DNA of 64,000 nt, taken from positions 1-64,000 of the forward strand of contig DAOUKG010000028.1 of assembly GCA_034421575.1 (NCBI GenBank). The letters run 5' to 3'. A program made the position numbers and the translations under genes. The stretch is from VXLM01 sp034421575 (GTDB taxonomy: Bacteria > Chloroflexota > Dehalococcoidia > Lucifugimonadales > VXLM01). The notes under the pieces are model-generated. The model was not told the DNA's origin. It did not search any database and saw only the letters and a program-made list of their open reading frames with translations. Shown in pieces: positions 8,325 to 17,612 of this stretch; the first letter of the stretch is position 1, and each line of letters begins with the position of its first letter.

Positions 8325-8433
8325 GGCTGAGAACCGTCCTCCAGAGTCTGGTGATTGTGATGCGAAGAAGGTTATCAAGATGGCGCTACGGGCGCAAGGA
8401 GAAAGTGATTGGGGTATTCGACATGGACAAGGT

Positions 8434-8538
8434 CAGACTTCGTGAGAGCGCTCAACGCACACAGCCCACCGTCATTCCGGCGAAGGCCGGAATCCAGAGA
8501 GGCGGGGAGGTTCACCTCACCAAGACTGAACACTCACG
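8434..8538 (+). repeat. Composite dispersed repeat with REP core
   Basis: Three joined blocks: 'gagagcgctcaacgcacac', a REP-like palindrome 'ccggcgaaggccgg' within 'cgtcatt...aatccag', and a tail 'gaggttcacctcacc...actgaacact'. The same block order appears inverted at 29555-29652, and the last two blocks form the tandem array at 27521-27698. It fills the 268-bp gap between sodN and the Nudix gene. Confidence 0.8.
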
Positions 8539-8592
8539 GTGTGCGAATCGTGTTGGACAGGGTCAGCGAGCGTTCGATAGCATGGGCCTCTA

Positions 8593-9096
8593 ATGGCTTC
8601 GTACGACGATACCAACTACTGTGAGCGTTGCGGGCACGCCCTAGAGCAACGAGATTTCGAGGGGAAGCCGAGACCGACGTGCCCAAGCTGCGGTTTCATG
8701 GTGTTCCTCGATCCGAAGGTCGCTGTGGTCGTGCTGGTAACAGGCAGCGATAAGCTCCTGTTCGTGAAGCGCGGGGCGGAGCCGCAGATCGGCAAGTGGT
8801 GTTTTCCGGGAGGCTATGTCGATCGCGGCGAGGAAGTCACGGCCGCGGCTCGGCGTGAAGTCAGGGAGGAGACCGGGCTTGAGGTCGGAATCACCGGTCT
8901 CATTGGCGTCTATTCGCTGCCCTCGAATCCGGTTATCGTCATCGCGTATTCAGGCGCGGTGAGGAGCGGCGAGCTTACGCCGGGCACGGACGCCGAGGAC
9001 GCCGGTTGGTACGGCCTCGGAGAACTGCCTGAGTTGGCCTTCCCGCACAACGTGAAGATCATCGAGGACTGGGAGGCGGCACAGGAGGCCGGCTAG
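8593..9096 (+). CDS. Nudix hydrolase with N-terminal zinc ribbon
   Basis: A 167-residue protein joining a zinc ribbon ('CERCG' about residues 10-14, 'CPSCG' about 29-33) to a Nudix domain that cleaves nucleoside diphosphates linked to another moiety. The Nudix box reads 'GGYVDRGEE' followed by 'REVREETGLEV', containing the catalytic REx2EE core. The layout resembles the C-terminal half of NADH pyrophosphatase NudC and related NUDT-like proteins, but lacks their N-terminal domain. Substrate unknown. A mini-palindrome-bearing repeat cluster follows it (9129-9218). Confidence 0.9.
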   Translation: MASYDDTNYCERCGHALEQRDFEGKPRPTCPSCGFMVFLDPKVAVVVLVTGSDKLLFVKRGAEPQIGKWCFPGGYVDRGEEVTAAARREVREETGLEVGITGLIGVYSLPSNPVIVIAYSGAVRSGELTPGTDAEDAGWYGLGELPELAFPHNVKIIEDWEAAQEAG

Positions 9097-9184
9097 TTCC
9101 CAGAGGGTGTCTAATAAGTCGTCGAAACCCGTTCGTGGTGAGCTTGTCGAACCATGAACAGCGCCCAGACGCTTCGACAGGCTC

Positions 9185-9212
9185 AGAGCTTGCCCCGTAC
9201 TTGATACGGGGG
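9185..9212 (+). repeat. Nested mini-palindrome, copy 3
   Basis: 'agagcttg' plus arms 'ccccgta' and 'tacgggg' around 'cttga'. It is inserted into a 'cttcgacaggctcag/tgaacgg' repeat whose uninterrupted version is at 6877-6899. The host repeat itself is paired with an inverted copy at about 9129-9155. Confidence 0.8.
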
Positions 9213-9239
9213 TGAACGGAAAGGTCTTTAGACGCCCTT

Positions 9240-10070
9240 TCAGACAGTTTTGTCTTCCCTGCTGTCCGGTGGAGGCGAGTAAGGCGTCGTCTTTCGTGCC
9301 GTGGTGATGAAGCCCGTATGACCGATCATGCGATGGTCGGGGCGTACGCTGCGACCCCGCACTGACCACGTCCGCATGAATATCTCGGTGGTCTCGATCA
9401 TCCCGAACGTGTTGGCGTCTTCAAGGGCTCCTACGAGCTCGTGCACCTGCAGGACGGTGGGGAGAAAGCACGTGATCACCCCGCCCGGAACAAGCGCCTC
9501 GACCGCGTGAGGAACGACGTGCCACGGCTCAGGGAGGTCGAGGACGATGCGGTCGAGGTCTGACTCCGGGATGCCCTGGTAGACATCGCCGTTCTTGAAG
9601 GAGACGTGCGGGTGCTCCGGCATGATTGCCGCGAGGTTCTGCTGTGCGCGGAGTGTCATGTCGTCGCGGATGTCGTAGGTGATGACAGACCCGCGTTCGC
9701 CGACCGCACGGGCGAGGGCAATGGTCAGCGCGCCCGATCCGGAGCCTGCTTCCAGCACGCGCGCACCGGGGAATATGTCGCCGTACGTGATTACCGCGCC
9801 GATGTCCTTCGGGTAGACGACGGTGGCGACTCGCGGCATGATGCGGATGAAGTCCGCCATGCCCGGCTTCACGACGACGAGCGCGTGGCCCTTGGACGTC
9901 CAGATGCGGACGCCGTCCGGCTCACCGATAATGTCGTCGTGATGGAAGGTGCCGAGATGGTTCTGGTCGTCCTTGTCGGCCTGGAGGGTGACGAGGTACC
10001 GCCTGCCCCGCCGGTCGATGATGAGGGCCTGTTCTCCATCTTTGAAGATGTAGCGAGAGTCTGTGGCCAT
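9240..10070 (-). CDS. trmI: tRNA (adenine-N1)-methyltransferase TrmI
   Basis: Methylates N1 of adenine 58 in the T-loop of tRNA, a modification linked to thermostability and folding. The N-terminal beta-rich domain is followed by a Rossmann methyltransferase with 'VLEAGSGSGALT' (SAM motif I), 'VITYDIRDD' and the catalytic region 'VLDLPEPW'. The length of 276 residues fits TrmI/TrmB61. I placed the start at the ATG giving 'MATDSRYIFKDGEQ'; a frame 12 codons longer begins at 10106 but has no better ribosome site. The last ~15 residues are Pro/Ser-rich and not conserved. Confidence 0.93.
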   Translation of the reverse strand: MATDSRYIFKDGEQALIIDRRGRRYLVTLQADKDDQNHLGTFHHDDIIGEPDGVRIWTSKGHALVVVKPGMADFIRIMPRVATVVYPKDIGAVITYGDIFPGARVLEAGSGSGALTIALARAVGERGSVITYDIRDDMTLRAQQNLAAIMPEHPHVSFKNGDVYQGIPESDLDRIVLDLPEPWHVVPHAVEALVPGGVITCFLPTVLQVHELVGALEDANTFGMIETTEIFMRTWSVRGRSVRPDHRMIGHTGFITTARKTTPYSPPPDSREDKTV

Positions 10071-10135
10071 AGTGGAATCTAGCGTAGGGTCGCTCCGGTT
10101 GAGCAAGGACGGTCGATGGATTGCCGTTGATGGAT

Positions 10136-11272
10136 TCAGGATACCTCAATGCGGGCCCAGCGGATATCGAGGTACTCGCCGTCCCCAGCATAGAAGACGA
10201 CGAGGATTTCACCGTTCGGGAGGACGACGCCGCGAGGATGGCCGAAACGCCAGGAACCCATGTCGTTCCACATCTCTCGCTGTGACCGCCTTCCATGTGC
10301 GCCGGACTCAGTCCCCTCCTCGCTTCGACACACGGTTAGTTGGGGTGCCGTATCCCACGTTTCGCCGAAGTCGTCGCTGAGCGATGCGCCGATGCCGTTG
10401 ATTACCCGGCGGTCGGGATATACGAAGAGTACGCGGTCACCGCCCAAGGGAATCGGCATGCAGTGCTGCCCGGAGATGCCCGTACCAACGGGGTCGGTCC
10501 ATGACATACCGTCCGGCGACCCCCAGGATATGTGAATGTCAATGTCCATGCCGAGCGTGGAGTCGTGCGTCCAGTACGTTCCTACCTGACGACCGGTTTC
10601 GGGATGTCGGGCGACACGAACGTCCCAGTAGTACTTCCCTCCGGTTGGGTGCTTGGCCATGGTCGCGAATTCGGGCCAAGTGCTTCCTCCGTCACGCGAG
10701 AGACGGAGATATGCCGCTTGGTCGGGCGGGCCGTCGTCATCGAAGTCCTTCCACGTCTCGTAAGGCTGGGCGAGGACTCCGTCCGGGAGAGCAAAGATGG
10801 CCTCTGTGACGGGGGACGCGCCTTGGTGCGGACGAACGTCCATCAGGCGGCGGGGACTCCACGTGCGGCCTCCGTCGGTCGAGTTCGTGTGGAAGATGCG
10901 CATCGGTAGTATGCCCTGATTTCGTGGGTTGACGAACGGGAGTGATGGGTCTGAACGGTCGACCCATAGCCCTGTGGCGGTGAGAAGCCCGGGTTGAGTC
11001 TCGACTATTGAGAAGGTCTTTACTTCACCCGGCGTACCGTCTTCCCAGTCTCCTTTGTCCGTGCCATCGTACACGAGGTCCCATGTTCCATCGAGACCGT
11101 TTCCCGCGTATAGCAGGATGTGGCCGTCAAGAGAATCTCGGGCGCTCCCGGCGCGAAAGGTGACGAGAACCGTTCCGTCACCGGTGAACGCGATGTCAGA
11201 GAACGCGGTCGACCGTTGATGCGGGCGTGCTTGGCGAGCGTCGTGGACGAGGCCGGAAGCAGTAACGTGCAT
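10136..11272 (-). CDS. Sialidase-like BNR-repeat protein
   Basis: A 378-residue six-bladed-propeller-like protein with Asp-box (BNR) motifs 'STDGGRTWS', 'SRDGGSTWP' and 'SDDFGETWD' spread through the chain, as in exo-alpha-sialidase superfamily proteins. Many environmental members have not been tested and may act on other glycans. No signal peptide is visible, so it is probably cytoplasmic. A 'gaggaat' ribosome site precedes the ATG. It ends 65 bp upstream of trmI on the same strand and may be cotranscribed, without an obvious functional link. Confidence 0.8.
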   Translation of the reverse strand: MHVTASGLVHDARQARPHQRSTAFSDIAFTGDGTVLVTFRAGSARDSLDGHILLYAGNGLDGTWDLVYDGTDKGDWEDGTPGEVKTFSIVETQPGLLTATGLWVDRSDPSLPFVNPRNQGILPMRIFHTNSTDGGRTWSPRRLMDVRPHQGASPVTEAIFALPDGVLAQPYETWKDFDDDGPPDQAAYLRLSRDGGSTWPEFATMAKHPTGGKYYWDVRVARHPETGRQVGTYWTHDSTLGMDIDIHISWGSPDGMSWTDPVGTGISGQHCMPIPLGGDRVLFVYPDRRVINGIGASLSDDFGETWDTAPQLTVCRSEEGTESGAHGRRSQREMWNDMGSWRFGHPRGVVLPNGEILVVFYAGDGEYLDIRWARIEVS

Positions 11273-11471
11273 GTCGTCTATTCCTCAAGAGTAAGTTTGG
11301 ATGTCGGTGCCTAACTATACCAAGACCGGACGTAACCTACTCAAGCCGGTCGCCGCCGACGGATTCTTACTCTCGAGGGCATTCGGCTTAACCCTCTCCG
11401 GTTCGCTGGAGAGGGTTGGGGTGAGGGCAAAAGGCCTCCTTTCGCGGGGATGTGAGCCCGCTGGATGCTGC

Positions 11472-12560
11472 CTAGAACCCAGGAAGTCGTCCTTGCACGG
11501 GCCAGTCTTCCAGGACTTCTTGCTCGTGGTCGAATCCCGAGACGCCGACGCCAATCAGACGAAACTCCCGACCGGGCAGCAACTCGCGTTCGAGGAGCAC
11601 CGACGCGGTGCGGGAGATGGCCTCGGCGGACTCTTCCGGTTGAGGAAGAGTTTTCTGGCGGGTGAAGGTGGTGAAATCCGCGAGTCGGAGCTTGATTTTG
11701 ACGGTGCGGCCACGAAGATCGGCAGAAGCAAGCTGCAGGGCTACGCGCTGGGCGAGGCGGGCAACAAGCTCATGGAGCAGTTCGGGACTGCCGGTGTCCT
11801 CAGTGAGGGTTGTTTCTGCGCTGACCGACTTTGTTTCGCGCGAGACGAGGACGGGGCGGTCATCGTGACCGAGCGCCAGCCCACGCATCTGTGGCCCGTT
11901 CTTGCCAAACCAGTCGGAGAACCAGTCTTCAGATTGCCGGGCGAGGTCGTCGATAGTCTCTATGCCCTCGGCCAGCAGGCGCTCCGACGCCTTCGGACCG
12001 ATGCCCCAGAGCGTGCGCACAGGGAGTGGAGCGAGAAAACCAGCCTCCGTTCCGGGTTGCACCACCGTCAGGCCGTCCGGCTTGTCCATGTCTGAGGCGA
12101 TCTTCGCAACCGACTTGCTCGTCGCAACGCCGACGGAGATCGTGAGTCCGACCTCCTTCGAGACCCTGCGCCTGATACCGGCGGCTATCTCCTCCGGGGT
12201 TACATTCGGCCCAACGCTTTCGGTAACGTCGAGGAAGGCCTCGTCGAGGGACAGGGGTTCGATGAGACCGGTGATGTCGCGGAATATGTCCATTACCTGG
12301 GCGGAGACCTCATGGTAACGGTCGAATCGCGGCGAGACTCTGATCGCCTGCGGACAACGCTGCATGGCAGTGCGCATCGGCATTGCGGAACGCACGCCAA
12401 ACGCGCGGGCTTCATAAGATGCCGCAGCGACGACACCCCGCGTTGCAGGGCTCCCACCGACCACGACCGGCTTTCCCCGCAATTCGGGGTTGTCAAGCTG
12501 CTCGACCGAGGCATAGAAGGCGTCGAGATCGGCGTGAAGTATGTTGCGTATGTTGGTCAT
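11472..12560 (-). CDS. dinB: DNA polymerase IV (Y-family)
   Basis: A translesion DNA polymerase that copies past damaged bases. The 362-residue sequence opens 'ILHADLDAFYASVEQLDNP', whose aspartate in DLDAF is a metal ligand. The YxxR nucleotide contact region 'ASYEARAFGVRSAMPM' and the catalytic 'SLDEAFLDVT' (D and E) follow, then the thumb HhH 'TLWGIGPKASERLL' and a C-terminal little-finger domain. It lacks an obvious beta-clamp motif except possibly the tail 'GVGVSGFDHEQEVLEDW'. Complete and intact. A 'cggttcgctggag' palindrome family member lies downstream (about 11396-11430). Confidence 0.96.
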   Translation of the reverse strand: MTNIRNILHADLDAFYASVEQLDNPELRGKPVVVGGSPATRGVVAAASYEARAFGVRSAMPMRTAMQRCPQAIRVSPRFDRYHEVSAQVMDIFRDITGLIEPLSLDEAFLDVTESVGPNVTPEEIAAGIRRRVSKEVGLTISVGVATSKSVAKIASDMDKPDGLTVVQPGTEAGFLAPLPVRTLWGIGPKASERLLAEGIETIDDLARQSEDWFSDWFGKNGPQMRGLALGHDDRPVLVSRETKSVSAETTLTEDTGSPELLHELVARLAQRVALQLASADLRGRTVKIKLRLADFTTFTRQKTLPQPEESAEAISRTASVLLERELLPGREFRLIGVGVSGFDHEQEVLEDWPVQGRLPGF

Positions 12561-12865
12561 TGGCTATGTGCCGTCTAGTCAATAACGCAGACCAAATGAT
12601 TCATAGTGGGGAGGGCAGCTGTGCTTACGCTCAGGTTCCCTCGTACTAACCGGACACTCTACGGCATTCGCCTCAGGCTGGGCGTTGGGTTTGACAGAAC
12701 GGCAAGTGCGGGAGAGAATAGACCATGCGTGCTCATCTGGCAAGTTATGCGATGAGAATTTCACAAATGCCAACCAAAAGATAGGAGATTGGACAGAATA
12801 CGGTCGAAACTGACGGTTGACCTTGTCTCAAAGTAATGTATACTCCGTGACATTATCAATAGGTT
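12561..12865. other. Divergent gap between dinB and the SulP gene
   Basis: No credible gene. The only clear signal is the promoter at 12817-12844 reading into the transporter. A second weaker plus-strand pair, 'ttgaca' (12691) with 'gagaat' (12714) at 17 bp, is also present. Short frames here lack protein character. Confidence 0.6.
12817..12844 (+). promoter_or_regulatory. Sigma-70-type promoter of the SulP gene
   Basis: -35 'ttgacc' (12817-12822) and -10 'tatact' (12839-12844) with a 16-bp spacer. The predicted start site is near 12851, giving a very short leader before the ATG at 12866. Confidence 0.6.
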
Positions 12866-14518
12866 ATGAAGTTTAGCTACGACCTCCAAACATTCCGCGG
12901 AGACGTCTTTGGCGGCCTGACCGCAGCGGTGGTGGGTCTGCCGGTTGCATTGGCCTTTGGCGTAGCGTCAGGACTTGGCGCGGTCCAGGGCCTTTATGGC
13001 GCAATTGCCGTAGGATTCTTCGCATCGGTATTTGGTGGTACTAGGTCTCAAATCTCAGGTCCGACGGGCCCGATGGCCGTCGCCATGGCAGTGGTCGTCG
13101 CGGCAAACGCGGACAATCTCGCCGAGGCGTTCACAATTGCCATCATGGCGGGGTTGATACAGATTCTCCTCGGCGTGTTGAGAATCGGACGTTTCGTAGC
13201 ATACACCCCGTACTCCGTGATTTCCGGCTTCATGTCGGGTATCGGTCTCATCATAATCCTCCTGCAGACACTGCCCTTCATGGGAGCTGATGTTGCGGAG
13301 GGTGGTCCGTTGGGAGCGGTTAGAGCCTGGCCCGATGTAGTACCGGATGTCAACTTCAGCGCATTGGCCATTGCCGCGGTGACGCTTGCGGTTGGAGTGC
13401 TTTGGCCCAACAGGCTTAAACAGTATCTGCCCCCTACCCTCGCGGCGCTGCTTGCGGGGACACTGCTCAGCGTTCTGTGGCTCACCAAAACTCCGGTCAT
13501 CGGGGACGTGCCATCGGGATTGCCGGACATCATGCTGCCCGAACTGTCCGTCGGCGCCCTGGCGGGGGCCGTGCAGCCGGCGCTGATCATTGCGCTGCTG
13601 GGATCGATCGACAGCCTGCTCACATCGCTGGTTGCCGACTCGATGACTCGAACGCGGCACAACCCAAACCGTGAGTTGATCGGCCAGGGCATCGGCAACA
13701 TGGCAGCCGGGTTCATCGGGGGCCTCCCGGGTGCGGGGGCGACGATGGGAACGGTTGTGAACATCAGGGCGGGCGGAAGCACCCAGGTCTCAGGAGTGCT
13801 GCGAGCCGTCATCCTTTTGGCGCTGGTCCTTGGACTGGGCAAGTACGTAGAGTCCATTCCCCATGCCGCCCTCGCGGGCATACTAATGAAGGTTGGGTGG
13901 GACATCATCGACTGGCGCTTCCTTACCCGCATTCACCGTGTTCAGCGTGAACACCTGCTGGTCATGCTGATCACACTGCTGTTGACAGTATTCCTCGACC
14001 TCGTGACGGCCGTGGCCATCGGCCTCATTGCCGCCGGCATGGCGAGCGCTCGCCTCCTGGAACGCCTGGAATTGGACAGCGTGATTTCCGTGCCTCTCCT
14101 GGACAGGACTTTCCTCTACGGAAAGGAGGGGCTGTTCGACGAAGGCGATCTTGAGGACGACGACGATGGGGAAGACGAGTTCTCCGCCCGCGTGGGCCTC
14201 GTGGCGCTTCGGGGCAGCTTCTCCGTGGCATCCTCGAATAAACTGGTGAATGCGATTAGCGTGGACATCAGAGACCACGAGGTTGTGATCTTCGACTTCA
14301 CTGACACGATATCCGTGGACGACAGCGCGGCACTGGTGGTCGAGCAGCTTATCGATATCGCCTTGGAAGAAGATACCGAGGTCATCGTGATTGGTCTCGA
14401 GGGACTGCCCGCCACCACTCTTCTGGCGCTCAACGTCCTGAAGAACGTACCTGAGAACCACATCGTCGAGTCGCTGGACGAGGCGAAGGAGATCTCACGG
14501 CGGCTGCTCGGGGTATAA
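12866..14518 (+). CDS. SulP-family anion transporter with STAS domain
   Basis: A 550-residue membrane carrier of the SLC26/SulP family, which moves sulfate, bicarbonate or other small anions. The first ~400 residues form the hydrophobic core, with the family stretch 'SQISGPTGPMAVAMA' near residues 61-75 and 'GGLPGAGATMGTVVNIRAGG' near 285-305. An acidic linker 'DEGDLEDDDDGEDEF' leads into a C-terminal STAS domain ('VALRGSFSVASSNK', 'DFTDTISVDDSAALVVEQL'). The ion is not determinable; the layout matches both sulfate and BicA-type bicarbonate carriers. No sulfur-assimilation genes are adjacent. It has its own promoter. Confidence 0.92.
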   Translation: MKFSYDLQTFRGDVFGGLTAAVVGLPVALAFGVASGLGAVQGLYGAIAVGFFASVFGGTRSQISGPTGPMAVAMAVVVAANADNLAEAFTIAIMAGLIQILLGVLRIGRFVAYTPYSVISGFMSGIGLIIILLQTLPFMGADVAEGGPLGAVRAWPDVVPDVNFSALAIAAVTLAVGVLWPNRLKQYLPPTLAALLAGTLLSVLWLTKTPVIGDVPSGLPDIMLPELSVGALAGAVQPALIIALLGSIDSLLTSLVADSMTRTRHNPNRELIGQGIGNMAAGFIGGLPGAGATMGTVVNIRAGGSTQVSGVLRAVILLALVLGLGKYVESIPHAALAGILMKVGWDIIDWRFLTRIHRVQREHLLVMLITLLLTVFLDLVTAVAIGLIAAGMASARLLERLELDSVISVPLLDRTFLYGKEGLFDEGDLEDDDDGEDEFSARVGLVALRGSFSVASSNKLVNAISVDIRDHEVVIFDFTDTISVDDSAALVVEQLIDIALEEDTEVIVIGLEGLPATTLLALNVLKNVPENHIVESLDEAKEISRRLLGV

Positions 14519-14532
14519 GAGCGAATTTCCCT

Positions 14533-14703
14533 TCAGCTTTGTGGTGTCCTCACGGGCTTTCGGGAGCGCTTGACGATCTTCCAGCCAGTGGTATTCTGAC
14601 GCTTCTGGAGGTCACGACCCATGGCTTGAAAGTCGTGGTTGAACCTGTCGGCGTATTCTGCCCTGTGGCGGTGGATTTCTTCAATGATCGATTCGTTCTT
14701 CAT
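14533..14703 (-). CDS. Small partner protein of the PIN toxin (putative antitoxin)
   Basis: A 56-residue protein starting 'MKNESIIEEIHRHRAEYADR', mostly charged and helical with a basic C-terminus ('KIVKRSRKPVRT'). Its ATG lies 2 bp after the stop of the PIN-domain gene, so the two are coupled. Homologous cassettes in other bacteria place such a short downstream 'IRxxR..YA..F..D' protein beside this PIN subfamily, hence the antitoxin call. That pairing is from memory of the family and is untested here. The frame itself is intact. Confidence 0.6.
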   Translation of the reverse strand: MKNESIIEEIHRHRAEYADRFNHDFQAMGRDLQKRQNTTGWKIVKRSRKPVRTPQS

Positions 14704-14705
14704 TC

Positions 14706-15181
14706 TTACCACTCTCCCATAAGTTCATACGGCGTGCAAATAGTTGGCGGATCGTAACCTTGTGATCGGCAGACCGACTCAATTTGCTTTCTCAGCGTGG
14801 CATTGGCGATGTGCTTCAAATTCCATGTCAGCAGATAGTCCATCTCACCAACAGCCGCTACCGCAATGTGCAGTGCATCCACGTCTGCGCTGGCAGGCAA
14901 AGGCAACTCGTCAGCTAACCGCCTTGAAAGAACCACCATCTGGTCAGTAATCTCAATCGTAGGAACGTTTGCCAATAGCTCTAGACGTTTTTCAGCGGCT
15001 TCGGGGTCACCAGAGCGGCTTCATCAAGCACCACGACGGAGATAAACAAGTCGTACTCGTCGCGACGTTGATCCCACCAAGCCTGAGTTATTCCCTGATG
15101 GGCGGCGGTTACGAGGTCTCGACTCAACCTACCGGTGATATAGCTAGGGATCGTTGTTTCGAGGTAGATGGACGGTCTCAT
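14706..15181 (-). pseudogene. PIN-domain (VapC-like) toxin broken by a frameshift
   Basis: Two partial frames together make one PIN-domain ribonuclease of about 158 residues. The upstream part reads 'MRPSIYLETTIPSYITGR' through 'FISVVVLDEAA'. The downstream part resumes with 'GDPEAAEKRLELLANVPTIE', then 'DALHIAVAAVGEMDYLLTWN' and 'IESVCRSQGYDPP'. The frame is lost near 15008-15015, where one base appears to be missing between 'gctct' and 'ggtgacc'; the first frame then stops at 14981. PIN metal ligands are otherwise present. Either the toxin is dead or the sequence has a single-base error. The downstream partner gene is intact. Confidence 0.85.
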
Positions 15182-15211
15182 TGGCTGATTTGCCTCTGCC
15201 TTCATTCTACC

Positions 15212-16363
15212 TCAACGGACTGAATCGGTCGTCCTCAAGTCGCTGGCTGAAAGCACCCGTACGGTCGTGCGTCTTTGGCCTGCTCCGGCATGGCGTCGGA
15301 TCGCCACTATGACGGCGACGAGCCATATGGTGGACATGAGCGTGATGAGCGACCAGTGCCATCCATAGAACAGGGCGATGCCGGTGATGACGATGTTGAC
15401 GAATGAGAGAGGGACGAGCACCTTCCAGCCGAATGCCATGAGCTGATCGATGCGAAGGCGGGGATAGGTGCCTCGAATCCAGAAGATGACGAGTATGACG
15501 ATGTAGGTCTTGAGGAGGAACCATGCGAGAGAAAGCGCGATATGGATGGGACCGTCGAAGGGCATGTCTGGCCAGCGCCAACCTCCAAGAAAGAGGAGAG
15601 TCGCAAGCGCGGCAACGGTAAAGGTGTTCATGTACTCGGCGAGAAAGAAGACGGCCCAGTGGGCCCCGCTGTACTCGACGAATGGCCCGCCGACGACCTC
15701 CGACTCCGCGTGATGGATGTCGAATGGCGTCCGCCCCAGTTCCGCCAGCGCCGCCACGAGGAAGAGGAATAGTCCCAGCGGCTGGACGATCGCGTTGCCG
15801 ACTTTCGCCTCCGCCTGGTCGTTGACTATTTCGACGATGTTCAGGGACTGGCTGAGCATGGCCACGGCGAGGATGGCCATGATGAAGGGCACCTCGTAGC
15901 TGATGAGCTGCCCGGCAGCGCGGAGGCCGCCCAGGATGGCGTACTTGTTTGCCGAGCCCCATCCGGCCATGACAAGGCCCAACACGGTCAGGACTGAGAA
16001 GGCCGTGATGTAGAACAGGCCCATGTCCATATTCCGGAGGACGATGTCCTGGGTCATGGGGATGGTGACCCAGAGGAGGAGTGACGGGATGAATACGGCG
16101 AGAGGCGCCAGCCAGTAAACGCGCCTGTCGGCCCATGACGGGAGGATGTCTTCCTTAGTGATGAGCTTCAGGGCGTCGGCGATGGGCTGGAAAGTGCCGT
16201 GCGGGCCGACGCGCATGGGCCCCATGCGCTGCTGAATTCGCGCCAGCGCCTTGCGTTCCAGCCACGTGAGCACCAGCACCATGACAGAGAGGAAACCGAA
16301 GATGAGGGCCGCGCCAACGGCGTAGGCGATGGGTTGTGGAATGTTCTCGAGTAGCCCCGTCAT
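15212..16363 (-). CDS. nuoH: NADH-quinone oxidoreductase subunit H
   Basis: Membrane subunit of respiratory complex I that forms the quinone-binding channel with NuoB and NuoD. The 383-residue protein has about eight transmembrane segments and the family stretches 'ERKALARIQQRMGPMRVGP', 'GLRAAGQLISYEVP', 'ELGRTPFDIHHAESEVVGG' and 'EYMNTFTVAALATLLFLGGW', all near-perfect matches to NuoH. The last ~40 residues after the final helix are extended and basic. It is the last nuo gene on this strand in the window; a PIN cassette follows 30 bp downstream where nuoI would usually stand. Confidence 0.97.
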   Translation of the reverse strand: MTGLLENIPQPIAYAVGAALIFGFLSVMVLVLTWLERKALARIQQRMGPMRVGPHGTFQPIADALKLITKEDILPSWADRRVYWLAPLAVFIPSLLLWVTIPMTQDIVLRNMDMGLFYITAFSVLTVLGLVMAGWGSANKYAILGGLRAAGQLISYEVPFIMAILAVAMLSQSLNIVEIVNDQAEAKVGNAIVQPLGLFLFLVAALAELGRTPFDIHHAESEVVGGPFVEYSGAHWAVFFLAEYMNTFTVAALATLLFLGGWRWPDMPFDGPIHIALSLAWFLLKTYIVILVIFWIRGTYPRLRIDQLMAFGWKVLVPLSFVNIVITGIALFYGWHWSLITLMSTIWLVAVIVAIRRHAGAGQRRTTVRVLSASDLRTTDSVR

Positions 16364-16442
16364 TGCTCTCGCTCGAATTCCAGCCGGACTGGGGTGCTTA
16401 GCCGGCAGAAAGATTGGTAGTTATCTTTTGAGCTATGCATGG

Positions 16443-17573
16443 CTACCGGTCAACCTCGCCCAAGACAATGTCAAGTGAACCGAGGATAACCACGGCGTCG
16501 GCGACATAGGCGTCACGCATCATGGGTTCCAGCGCCTGTAGATTGGCGAATGATGGAGCGCGGACCTTCACTCGGTACGGATGCTGGCTGCCGTCGCTGA
16601 CGAGGAAGACCGCGAAGTCGCCGCGGGGGGACTCCGTGCGCTGGTAGACCTCGCCCTTCGGGGGACGTGTCATGCGGCGTGTCTTTGCTGCTATGTCACC
16701 CGGCTCCATCTGTTCCATCGCCTGCTCGATGATGCTCATGGACTGCCGCATCTCCTCCACGCGCACGTAGTACCTGTCCCAGCAGTCGCCATGCTCGCCC
16801 ACGGGAATGCCGTAATCGAACCGGTCGTAGATGCCGTATGGCTCGGATATGCGGACATCCTCCGGCACGCCACAGGCGCGAAGCGCGGGGCCGGTCACGC
16901 CGAGGTCGATGGCCTCCTCGGCACTGATCGCTCCCACTCCCTTCGTGCGAGCCAGGAACATCTCGTTGTCCGACAGCAGCCCGTCACACTCGTCGATGCC
17001 GCGCTTGAGCTGATCGGTTAGGACCGACATGCGTTCGGTAAAGTCGGGTGGCAGGTCTTCATGGACGCCGCCGACTCGGATGAAGTTGTGCATCATGCGC
17101 GCGCCGGTGACGGACTCGAAGAGCTCCTGGATCCGCTCGCGCTCACGGAAGCCGTAGAGGACGGGCGTCATGGCTCCGGCGTCCAGCCCGTACACTCCGT
17201 AGAAGAGCATGTGGTTGGCGATGCGGTTGAGCTCGCACAGGATGGTGCGGATATACCAGGCGCGCTCCGGTATCTCCAGGTCCATGATCTTCTCGACGGC
17301 CATGCAGAAGGCAAGCTCGCTGTTGAGGTTGCCGATGTAGTCGATGCGGTCGAAGAGCGTGACGATCTGGGAGTAGTCCTCAATCTCACAGAGCTTTTCT
17401 GAGCCGCGGTGCAGGTAGCCGATGTGAGGCTCGACTTTTTCGATGCGCTCGCCGTCGATCCACAGCACCATGCGAAACACCCCGTGCGTGCTGGGGTGCT
17501 GCGGCCCCATGTTGACCATGAAGTCGACGGGGTCAAGGGAGGCGGATTGGGTAGCTTGGGTCGATGTTGTCAA
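16443..17573 (-). CDS. nuoD: NADH-quinone oxidoreductase subunit D (49 kDa)
   Basis: Peripheral-arm subunit of complex I, related to the large subunit of NiFe hydrogenases, that forms the quinone site with NuoB. 376 residues, with 'NMGPQHPSTHGVFRMVLWIDGE', 'EPHIGYLHRGSEKL', 'ILCELNRIANHMLFYG' and the C-terminal 'DAVVILGSLDIVLGEVDR' typical of NuoD. The start codon as read is TTG with a weak ribosome site; the conserved part begins about 18 residues later. It follows nuoC with a 39-bp gap and precedes nuoH by 79 bp. Confidence 0.97.
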   Translation of the reverse strand: MTTSTQATQSASLDPVDFMVNMGPQHPSTHGVFRMVLWIDGERIEKVEPHIGYLHRGSEKLCEIEDYSQIVTLFDRIDYIGNLNSELAFCMAVEKIMDLEIPERAWYIRTILCELNRIANHMLFYGVYGLDAGAMTPVLYGFRERERIQELFESVTGARMMHNFIRVGGVHEDLPPDFTERMSVLTDQLKRGIDECDGLLSDNEMFLARTKGVGAISAEEAIDLGVTGPALRACGVPEDVRISEPYGIYDRFDYGIPVGEHGDCWDRYYVRVEEMRQSMSIIEQAMEQMEPGDIAAKTRRMTRPPKGEVYQRTESPRGDFAVFLVSDGSQHPYRVKVRAPSFANLQALEPMMRDAYVADAVVILGSLDIVLGEVDR

Positions 17574-17612
17574 TGTTGGATGCTGCTTTCGAAGACTACA
17601 AGAGCCATTAAA

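Noticed and set aside
12579..12773. 64-residue minus-strand frame upstream of dinB
   Set aside because: No ribosome site or family, and it overlaps the promoter region of the divergent SulP gene.
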